A model generated the notes under the pieces. The model saw nothing but the letters and a program-made list of their open reading frames with translations. It was not told the DNA's origin and did not search any database. The translations under genes and the position numbers were made by a program. From Brevibacillus sp. (GTDB lineage Bacteria > Bacillota > Bacilli > Brevibacillales > Brevibacillaceae), in the NCBI GenBank assembly GCA_029240815.1, contig JARDZO010000040.1, positions 1 through 29,083 of the forward strand: a stretch of DNA of 29,083 nucleotides, given 5' to 3'. Below are positions 1 through 7,700 of this stretch, piece by piece; position 1 is the first letter of the stretch, and each line of letters begins with the position of its first letter.

Positions 1-2
1 CT

Positions 3-908
3 GATCATAGGGAAGATCTGGTGGAGTATATCCGCATCCAGCAGCAAGGTGCCACCCCTAAAACAATCAAGCTCTTTGATCCGCATTCGAACCGTCATTT
101 TGACTTTCACCTGACAGCGGAACAAACCCTGTACCCGTTGAAATGGCTTGATATTGACCGCTTATTCTCGCTGGGATACGACGTGCTTCGCGTTCTACGT
201 AATGAGAACGGGGCGATCTCGGTACTTGCCGCAATCGTTCCCATCAACAAAAAAACCCTGCCTTACCTGATGGAACATCCCGGCTCCCGTTCTTATTTCA
301 CCGCTCTATCCAAACGAGAGCTAGAACGGTTCATCGTGCCGGAACACATGCGGGCTGGCTGGTTCATCCACACGATCCATCAAGACGACTACGAAGACGT
401 CTCCCAACACACGGCAATCGGCCATATGCTGCACGGCCTGATGTTCACCGGTGAATTTTTGTTGTGCTCACCCGCGCCATTTCCTTTTTTCAAAGCTGCC
501 CACGAAAGTCTGGGATTTGATGTCGCCGAATTTGCCACCCACACCAACTATGACGGGGTAACACCCGCACCTGTATTTTTCCGCGATACGCAAGGCGAGC
601 ATCTGCCGGCTTATTTGCAAAAGCTGCTGCAACGTTCCGGATTAGGTACGGATTTGCGGCTGGAAAAAGAAGCGCCCCCATCGCCTGCTCCACCGGCATC
701 ACCTGGCATTGGCGGAACCATGGACACAAGCAGGCTGACCGTCCGGGAACAAGAAGTAGCCGCCCTTGTTCTCGAGGGGTTGACCAACGCGGAAATCGCT
801 TCCCGCTTGTTTCTGAGCGAAGTCACGGTAAAAAAGCATTTGAAATCGATTTTTGAAAAGATGGATGTCAGCAACCGGACGCAGTTGGTGAAAAAAATGC
901 TTGTGTAG
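3..908 (+). CDS. LuxR-type HTH regulator, C-terminal part (5' end beyond window)
   Basis: The frame is open to the left edge, so the gene probably starts outside the window. A GTG at 21 preceded by GGGAAG is a possible internal or true start. The last ~60 residues (LTVREQEVAALVLEGLTNAE, then a TVKKHLKSIFEKM stretch) form a LuxR/FixJ-type DNA-binding helix-turn-helix, which is unmistakable. The ~210 residues before it are not a receiver or any sensor domain I can name. A segment near codons 160-200 (APFPFFKAAHESLGFDVAEF) faintly resembles the end of a GNAT acyltransferase fold, which is inference only. A Pro/Ala-rich linker (PPSPAPPASPG) joins the two parts. The gene is probably a transcription regulator whose signal is unknown. 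It is followed at once by a hairpin terminator and faces the convergent DUF2306 gene. Confidence 0.8.
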   Translation, partial: DHREDLVEYIRIQQQGATPKTIKLFDPHSNRHFDFHLTAEQTLYPLKWLDIDRLFSLGYDVLRVLRNENGAISVLAAIVPINKKTLPYLMEHPGSRSYFTALSKRELERFIVPEHMRAGWFIHTIHQDDYEDVSQHTAIGHMLHGLMFTGEFLLCSPAPFPFFKAAHESLGFDVAEFATHTNYDGVTPAPVFFRDTQGEHLPAYLQKLLQRSGLGTDLRLEKEAPPSPAPPASPGIGGTMDTSRLTVREQEVAALVLEGLTNAEIASRLFLSEVTVKKHLKSIFEKMDVSNRTQLVKKMLV

Positions 909-917
909 CGAGAAAAA

Positions 918-947
918 AGAGGAACCGTCGATGGCGGCTCCTCTTTT
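918..947 (+). terminator. Rho-independent terminator after the LuxR-type gene
   Basis: Stem AGAGGA-a-CCG pairs with CGG-c-TCCTCT and is followed by TTTT. It starts 9 bases after the stop at 908. An A run on the other side (912-917) gives a T run in the opposite sense, so it can also terminate the convergent minus-strand DUF2306 gene. Confidence 0.75.
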
Positions 948-981
948 CTATGTTCAATGCCCATATAAGCGAATGCATGAT

Positions 982-1650
982 TCATAACAGCGGCCGCCGT
1001 TTTTCTCCTTTATTGGGATGTATCCCGATTGGTTTCTCAACTCGAAAAAGTACTTCCGGAGCAATTATCACAAGCACTATCGAGCCGTAAAGTCCGAGCG
1101 TGTAGCTGGTCACGTAAGCGATGCCGATAATCTGGTGAAACACGAAGGTGAGCAGATGGATCAGCATATTCGTAAAGCAAAAGGCATAACTCCGGATCAT
1201 CCATCGACGGTGCTGGAGAATCCGTTTCTTAATGATGTGGACGAGAGCTGTCGTCGTCAAGATCAACCAGAGAATATTGAGCAGATTGAAGCCCATGCTG
1301 CTTATTTTTCCTCCAGTAGCGTAGGGCGCCATATAACCGGAAGTCAGTACGACAAAAAGCACGGACGATATATATATGTAGCCGTTCACGCGATGAAAAC
1401 TGCGATGCTTCTCATAGCTGCGAGTTGAAAAATTGAAGAGCCCCGATGCCATCGCGACGCAGGCGAACCCTACATGAATGTACATGACCGTTAACCAGAT
1501 CCGAGGCTTAAGCTCATGTTCAAGACCTGCTTTATGACTTAGAAACGTCTCGGCGCCAGGATTGACTACGAAATTGTTGACCAAGGCATAAAGGATGTAA
1601 ATCATACTGACATACACGATCAGCTTGTAGAAGGATTGACGTCTATCCAT
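982..1650 (-). CDS. DUF2306 family integral membrane protein
   Basis: The 222-residue protein is very hydrophobic, with about six to seven predicted membrane helices (near residues 10-25, 52-72, 90-110, 120-140, 152-175 and 180-200). Features such as a His-containing second helix (YIHVGFACVAM), HRSFHRVNGYIYI and HRRWMIRSYAF after a His-rich loop are typical of the DUF2306 predicted membrane family, whose biochemical role is unknown. Conserved histidines near helix ends would fit heme or metal binding, but this is inference. The ATG at 1650 has a GGGAGGG ribosome binding site. It lies 14 bases after the stop of the DJ-1-type frame upstream, so the two are probably co-transcribed. No sign of damage. 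Confidence 0.75.
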   Translation of the reverse strand: MDRRQSFYKLIVYVSMIYILYALVNNFVVNPGAETFLSHKAGLEHELKPRIWLTVMYIHVGFACVAMASGLFNFSTRSYEKHRSFHRVNGYIYISSVLFVVLTSGYMAPYATGGKISSMGFNLLNILWLILTTTALVHIIKKRILQHRRWMIRSYAFCFTNMLIHLLTFVFHQIIGIAYVTSYTLGLYGSIVLVIIAPEVLFRVEKPIGIHPNKGEKRRPLL

Positions 1651-1664
1651 GCTTCCCTCCCCCC

Positions 1665-2587
1665 TTATATCCGCTTCCCTATTAATTTGGAGGCCGGCAA
1701 TACACTGGCTTTGACGCTGCCGGTCATATGGTCGCCATCAACCATAGCTTCAAATTTCAAGTTCAGGCACATCGGCTTCGTTATTCGCTGCGACCAGCGA
1801 AGCATATCGTCTTTAAGATCAGGATCGATAAATGCGCTCACCTCATCCCCTTGTGTTGCCATGCCCTGAATGACTCCATTAACCGATGTGCGTTGAAGGC
1901 GTGCAGGATCCATGGCGGCATTTGGGTCACTGAACACCGCCCCATTACGCGGGGCGTTACCGATATTGCGCCAGACCGTTCCTCTCCGTTCAAATTCGAA
2001 CAATTGCTCTACCGCATGCGCAATGCGAGGCCCCAGCTCGCGTTCCACCAGGTGGAGCGCGACATCCAGCCCCGAGGTTACACCGCCTCCGGTAACAAGG
2101 TTGCCGTCATCGACTACGCGGGCCATAACAGGTATGGCACCCGTCGCCCCTAGCAGATCCATCCCTAAATGATTCGTCACTGCCCGCCTTCCTCCAGCAG
2201 TCCTCCCATGGCCAGAACCAGGGAACCCCCGCACACAGTGGCAACTACGATATCCGGGTGCTTGAGTGCTTGCTCAAGCATTCCAGTCAATTCCGTGTTC
2301 AGAGCACGGGCCAGAATGGTAGGAATGGAATTTGGGCCGTCTCCTTCCACCTCACCGGACGCGCCAGGCACCAGAATAATGCCCTTCTGATCTGGGCTCA
2401 GCCTGCCGCTCGCTTCCATTTTTAACCCATTGACGCCGCTCGGGACGAGCCTGGGCCCTTCCACAGTGACGAATTCCACACGCAACGCACTATCAGCAAC
2501 CATTCCGGCAGCGCAAAATACTTCGTAAGGTGCAATGGCATCCAAAAGATCAAAGCCATCGAACAGTACGATTTGTACAGTCAACAT
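1665..2587 (-). pseudogene. DJ-1/PfpI (GlxA-like amidotransferase) family protein, frameshifted, with C-terminal extension
   Basis: The first frame (2587 to 2177) encodes the DJ-1/PfpI fold, from MLTVQIVLFDGFDLLDAIAP to the nucleophile elbow TVCGGSLVLAMGGLLE with Cys119. A second frame (entered near 2194, ending 1665) continues the same fold: GRRAVTNHLGMDLLGA, VVDDGNLVTGGGVTSGLDVA, then VERELGPRIAHAVEQLFEFE. The join is clean if one G is restored in the GAGGAAGG stretch at 2187-2194, giving about 307 residues. The ATG at 2587 has a strong AAGGAGG site 8 bases upstream. After residue ~222 there is an ~85-residue tail (NAAMDPARLQRTSVNGVIQG to VKASVLPASKLIGKRI) not expected in a ~195-220-residue family member; I do not recognise it. 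Function, if intact, would be amidase-, isonitrile hydratase- or glyoxalase-like. Either a real frameshift mutation or a sequencing error. Confidence 0.75.
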
Positions 2588-2782
2588 CCATATAACCTCC
2601 TTCTATTCACACCACTGATTGGTAGAATAGCAAGAGAATCTCTCAAAAGAAGCGCCAAAAAGGTTACAAAACCATAAACAAACTGTCACAATATGCGCGG
2701 AACTCGTTAGTTTTTGCAGAAGAGATGATACACTTGGATGTATTCGGAAAGGGTAAATTCTCAGAATGAAGGCGGGATAAAC

Positions 2783-3469
2783 GTGAATGAAAGACCTACG
2801 ATCTTGGTCGTGGACGATGACCAGAGCATCGTTGAGCTATTGAGGGACTTTTTGGAGAATGATCATTTTCAGGTCGTAACGGCTAATGACGCGACGCGAG
2901 CATGGACAGTGTTTCAACAGAACACGGTTCATTGCATCATCCTTGACATTATGATGCCGGGACAAAATGGATTTGATTTCTGCCGGCGCATCCGGACGGA
3001 GAACAAAGTCCCAATCCTGTTTTTGAGTGCCCGCAGCGATGATGTAGACAAGATTCGCGGGCTGACACTCGGCGGCGATGATTATATCGTTAAAACCGCT
3101 TCAGCCGGCGAGATCGTTGCCCGCGTAAAGGCTGTTCTACGACGCACCGGAACGCAGCAATCAAGCACGGTCAGGGTGTTAGACTTTGGCCGCATCAAGC
3201 TCGATTTGTCCACAAGAGAAGTATTCGTTGATGGAACGAACGTCTCTCTCACGCCGAAGGAATATGAGCTGCTGCGATTGTTTATTGAGCATCCGAGGCA
3301 TGTGTTTACCTATGATCAATTGCTCGCGAAGTTCTGGGATGGTATCGGCGATAAGCATACGATTCGCGTCCATCTGAGTCGTCTTCGCGAGAAAATCGAG
3401 CTCGATCCGGACCAGCCGCAATATCTGACCAACGTATGGGGCGTAGGTTATCGCTTCGAGGGAGTGTAA
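2783..3469 (+). CDS. OmpR/PhoB-family two-component response regulator
   Basis: The 228-residue protein has a receiver domain (residues 6-120) with acidic D11-D12, phosphoacceptor D55 (ILDIMMPG), S82 and K104, then a winged-helix DNA-binding domain (residues 130-228; LTPKEYELLRLFIEHP and the TIRVHLSRLREKIE recognition region). The start is taken as GTG 2783 because AAGGCGGG precedes it at proper spacing; an upstream in-frame ATG at 2738 lacks a convincing site and would add 15 residues unlike a receiver. Unusual point: the conserved Lys is followed by Thr-Ala (VKTAS), whereas the family nearly always has a cis-Pro there (VKPF). The stop is 2 bases before the kinase start, so the pair is translationally linked. 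It is the cytoplasmic output partner of the adjacent kinase; its targets are not evident. Confidence 0.93.
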   Translation: MNERPTILVVDDDQSIVELLRDFLENDHFQVVTANDATRAWTVFQQNTVHCIILDIMMPGQNGFDFCRRIRTENKVPILFLSARSDDVDKIRGLTLGGDDYIVKTASAGEIVARVKAVLRRTGTQQSSTVRVLDFGRIKLDLSTREVFVDGTNVSLTPKEYELLRLFIEHPRHVFTYDQLLAKFWDGIGDKHTIRVHLSRLREKIELDPDQPQYLTNVWGVGYRFEGV

Positions 3470-3471
3470 AT

Positions 3472-4542
3472 ATGAGGAAGCTTCGTATTCGTACCTATTT
3501 TTTGCTCAGCTTGGTGCTCCTTCTGCAGCTGCCATGGATTTTCTTTGTGGCCGCACACCTCATCACGACCCAATCGTTGCATATTGGATCGGATCAGCCG
3601 AATTCGTATATGGTTCCCATGGTTGCTGCGTTCGCAGGGCTGCTGCTCGCTTTCTTTATTGTAGGCATTCGAATGCGAGGGCTCCTTCTCATGCCCCTTG
3701 AAAGGATGAGTCAGGCAGCTCGGCAAATTGCTGCAGGCAATTGGGACGTTCAGCTTCCCCAATCGACCATAAGAGAGATCGCCGAGGTTCGAGATGGGTT
3801 TGAAGCCATGGTGAACGGACTTCAAAGCTCGTACCAGAAGCAAGCGGAGCTGGAGGAGGAACGACGATTCGTCATCGCTGCCGTCGCGCATGACTTGCGG
3901 ACACCGTTATTTGCCTTGCGCGGTTATTTGGACGGGCTCGAGCAAGGCATTGCACGAACACCGGATCAAATGGCAAAGTATGTGGCCGTTTGCAAGGAGA
4001 AATCGGAGCAATTGGACCGATTAGTCGAGGATCTTTTTACCTTTACGAAGATGGAGTACATGGAAACAGAGCTAAGCGAGAATACAGCTGACTTTAACGA
4101 TATTGTACAGAAATCGATTGACAGTCTGGAGCCGAAAGCGCAGCAAAAGCACATCTCGATCGTCGCCCATTACGTGCCGGAGGACTGTATGATTAGAGCT
4201 GATTCACACTTATTGGAGCGCGCGATGAGCAATTTGTTGGATAATGCTGTTCGGTACACACCTGCTCATGGCCGAGTTCTCGTTCAATGCCACCGCGATG
4301 GAGACCGAGCGGCGTTCACGATCCACGATTCAGGGCCAGGCTTTGCGGCAGAGGAGCTGAAACGTATCTTTGAGCCTCTCTATCGGGGGGAGCAATCGAG
4401 AAATCGTGCGACTGGAGGCGCCGGATTGGGGCTGACAATATCACAGCGAATCATCCGACGGCATGGAGGTGAGCTTGCTGCAGGCAACCACCCAGGCGGA
4501 GGAGCAATCCTGTCAGGCTGGCTTCCTGCCGATAACCGATAA
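3472..4542 (+). CDS. Membrane-bound sensor histidine kinase (HAMP-HisKA-HATPase)
   Basis: The 356-residue kinase starts at ATG 3472, whose ribosome site (GGAG) lies inside the end of the regulator gene. Domains: membrane helix 1 (residues ~9-30), a very short ~16-residue outside loop, helix 2 (~47-66), HAMP linker (~67-120), HisKA H-box with phospho-acceptor His140 (VAAVAHDLRTPLFALRGYLD-like), and HATPase with N-box (MSNLLDNAVRYTP, 252-264), G1 box DSGPG (286-290), F box (IFEPLYRGE) and G2 box (GGAGLGLTISQRII). All catalytic motifs are present. The lack of an extracellular domain resembles intramembrane-sensing or accessory-dependent kinases of Bacillota that monitor the envelope or cooperate with a transporter; no such transporter is adjacent. 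It pairs with the regulator upstream. Confidence 0.93.
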   Translation: MRKLRIRTYFLLSLVLLLQLPWIFFVAAHLITTQSLHIGSDQPNSYMVPMVAAFAGLLLAFFIVGIRMRGLLLMPLERMSQAARQIAAGNWDVQLPQSTIREIAEVRDGFEAMVNGLQSSYQKQAELEEERRFVIAAVAHDLRTPLFALRGYLDGLEQGIARTPDQMAKYVAVCKEKSEQLDRLVEDLFTFTKMEYMETELSENTADFNDIVQKSIDSLEPKAQQKHISIVAHYVPEDCMIRADSHLLERAMSNLLDNAVRYTPAHGRVLVQCHRDGDRAAFTIHDSGPGFAAEELKRIFEPLYRGEQSRNRATGGAGLGLTISQRIIRRHGGELAAGNHPGGGAILSGWLPADNR

Positions 4543-4562
4543 ACAATCTGGACTCAAAATAA

Positions 4563-4602
4563 CCGAGGGAAGCCAGTACTGGTCTCCCTCGGGACTTTCA
4601 TT
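4563..4602. terminator. Hairpin terminator shared by kinase (plus) and nuclease (minus)
   Basis: CCGAGGGA (4563-4570) pairs with TCCCTCGG (4585-4592), with an inner CCAGTACTGG palindrome extending the stem. Read on the minus strand it is followed by TTATTTTG, and on the plus strand by a weak T-rich run. It sits between the ends of two convergent genes. Confidence 0.65.
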
Positions 4603-4714
4603 TAACCATCAATAACGGGCAACAGCACCCCTTTATCAGGCCGTTTTCGTCCACAGCCACCGCATTCGGATCACCGGCTTCGTAGTCGATTCCCTCAGCT
4701 TCCGTCACGTCTTC
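4598..4714 (-). pseudogene. Out-of-frame continuation of the nuclease Ig-like domain
   Basis: Directly after the codons for SDGK (near 4716-4724) the annotated frame runs into a short tail and stop, while the neighbouring frame reads EDVTEAEGIDYEAG, then AVAVDENGLIKG, exactly the middle of a Big_2 bacterial Ig-like domain (the usual 'V.vde.GlitG' motif). This frame stops at 4598-4600. One extra G, or loss of two bases, in the GGAAAAGGAAG stretch explains the break. Even this continuation lacks the last strands of the fold, so the original C-terminus may have been longer. Confidence 0.65.
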
Positions 4715-7700
4715 CTTTTCCATCAGAGAGGGTGCCCACCACTTTCAATTGCGTTTCTTCCCCTTGCGTAAGCTTCAGGGAGCTTTCCTTTACCGTGATA
4801 GATTTGATCGTGGCTTCGCCGATCACGTAGGGAGCTGCCGTTTCGGCGGTAAAGACTGCCTTATCATCCTCGATGGAAAGCTCTTCCGTTTTTCCCCTAT
4901 TCTTCGTTACCGGCATCCACGCTTTGCCACGGTACATGTAAGCCTGAAGCTTGTGGCCCGCCTCAGTTGAAACGGGCAACCCGAGTTGGACACCCGTTTT
5001 CCCAAAGCTATTCAGTTCCTTGCCGTTTGACCACACGTACAAAGCATACGGTTCCCCAGGTTGGAGTACGTTTTCTACTTTCTCTTCCGCTGGCAAAAGG
5101 GAGAGGCCGATCCGCTTTCCGCGATTCCTGTCCAGGAAAGCCGCGGGCACCTCCACCCAAGCTGTGGACGGGGTGATCATCCGGGCAGAAACATCATATT
5201 TCCGCAGAAGCTCGCCAAGTTTCTCGTCCAGGACGACCATCTGATCAGCCTTTTCTTTCTTCTTGCTGCGGGCCCCATCCGTTTTTTTCTCCTCGACAAC
5301 CTGAATGAACAGAGTCGGTTCAAACCCGATCCTGTCGTTCCGCTTGTCGATTGCCTTCATGAAGCCTGCAAGCAAGTCCATGATCTCTTTGACATCGTCA
5401 TCGTCTCCTTCGATCTCCTCTCCCCGCACCACCTCCAGGGTACCCGCTTTTTCCAGCAGCGCTTCGGCCAATGACCGCAGTCGCTCTGCCAAATGGTCGG
5501 AAACAGACTTCTTGCCAAGGGGTTCCAGCGCTGTTTGAGCCAGAGCTGTTAATGTCAGGAATCCTTGGCGTGCCAGCTTTTCATCCTCGTCTCCGCCAGC
5601 CTCACGCGTGGATTCGAACGCTTTCTCGAGGAATTCACCGGTCAGTTGTGCCAACGTTTGCTCCCTGATGTTTCCGCGTTCGGTCTGTTTCGCCGCGGCG
5701 GCCAGCACAGTGGTGATGGTATGCTGAACCGTTTCCCACTTGTCTGCCGCTTCTACCTTCTCGGACCGGACCACTTTTTCCAGGCTATCCAACACCCGTG
5801 TTACCTGCTGGATGATCTCTTCTTCTCCTGTAGTTGCCTGTATCAAGTCAGCCGCCAGCTCATTCAGCTCTCGCTGGCTGTCCGGGGTAGGATCGCCGGG
5901 CTCTGTCGTTGTTTTGGCCGGCACGCGAACCGTGATGGGACTGGTTGAGGCGTCGGATTGGTCAGACTCCCTCTTCACCTCGAAGACAAGCTCAACATCA
6001 GTCTGGCTCACGGGTGGAGCAATGGTGCCATCCAGGGCAATTATCCGCGGATCACTTGATGATTTGACCCGGATAGAAAAGCCTTCCGGTACTTCAGGCA
6101 GATTCAGCTTGACCGCATCGGCAGCAGGTTCCGAAACGGCTGTAATCCCTGCCGCCACCTCCTGTGCAGTCGGTTCCTTCTCTCCGCGATCCGGCACATC
6201 GACTTGCACCAGAACCGGATCGTGGTCACTTACCCGTCCTTCTTTTTCCGTAAAGCCGGCATTGATGTGGACGATGTCGATCTCGGTGTCATCCTCGAGG
6301 TGATTGCTGACCAGGATTTGGTCCAGCACCTGTGAATTACCCTGGTAGACATACGTGTATTGCTTGCTATTTGGCAGTTCCTCCACCATATTGGTCAAAA
6401 CGCCATCCTTCAGGGCTTGAACGGGACGGGAGAAGGGAAAATCGTTCAGATCGCCCAGCACGACCACATTTGCTTTCGGATCGGCGACGTGGATCTCTTT
6501 CACAAACCCGTTGAGCACACCGGCTATTTTCACCCGTTGTGTTTCACTCACCAGTTCGGGGGGCTGTTGTTTGCCGTACAGTCCGCCGTCTCCCCCCTTG
6601 GAGTTGAAATGGTTGGCGATAACGATGACCGGTTTGCCTTGGAAGACAAATTCGGCTGCCAGCGGCTTGCGGCTGTTGTCGAATGCTTCATTCTCGGGAT
6701 CGATGCGGCCTGGATTCAAGGACAAGTGGGCGACACCTTCCGTGGTTTCTACCTGCACGGGGGTGACGGCATCCCCGGCAGTCCCGTCCGCAAGTTCGAC
6801 CCTCAGAGGATTGTAGAAAAAGCCGACACGGATATTGCCGCCCGGCTGCCCGCCGTCCTGGTTGTTTTGCGGAGCGATGTCCACGTACCGGTATTTAGGC
6901 CCGCCTTCTGTCTCCACAGCATCGATTAATGCCTGCGCAGACTCCCGCGCGTCTGTCTCGCCTGTATCAGTCGGTCCGTTGTTGTCCTGCATTTCCACTA
7001 CACCGATGATGTCCGGTTGCTTCAGGTTATGGACGATGGTTTCGGCGATCCTCTCCACTTTTTCCGGATCTGTTTTGGAGGAAAAGTTCTCGATATTGTA
7101 GGAGGCGATGGTCAATTCTTCATCCTTCTGATCAATCTTCGTTACGGTAGGCTGATAGTCGCTCACCGTGACTTCGAACGGCTCGATGTGATACAGCTTA
7201 TAATTCGTAAAGCTGTAATCGACGATGCCCACGAGCGGCGCGGACAGCGTGTCTCCCACTTTAGGCTCGGACGTGATGGGGAGAAGTTTGTCCGCCACAG
7301 TAATCCGCTCCGGGTGATTGTCATCCGCTTGCAGCAGCACGCCTCCCGCAGGAGTACGCGGCTGATCGGAATGGGCTTTGTCATCGATGACCACAAATTC
7401 AACGCTGGCCGGATTCGTGAACGTCTTGGTTTCTCCTACGACGATCGGATTGTCTACCTGCACCAGCATGCCTTCCACGCTTTCCCAGAAGTCGATGCCG
7501 TCTTCTTCGGGCTCGAATGCCCCCATGCTGTCGTTGTCAATGACGCCTTCAGGATACGCATAACCGCCTTTACCCAACACCACAGGCTGGGGAATCGACT
7601 GCTCCCGGCTGACTACCGTGTAAGCGCTGGCGTCAATCTGGGTCTGGGTCAAGTCTGTAGCAGCCTTGCTCGAACTGACATACTCCTTTACAACACCGCT

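Noticed and set aside
2629..2669. Small palindromes (AGAGAATCTCT, GGTTACAAAACC) between the DJ-1 and response-regulator genes as operators
   Set aside because: Arms are only 4-5 bases; no clear promoter overlap could be established, so not annotated.
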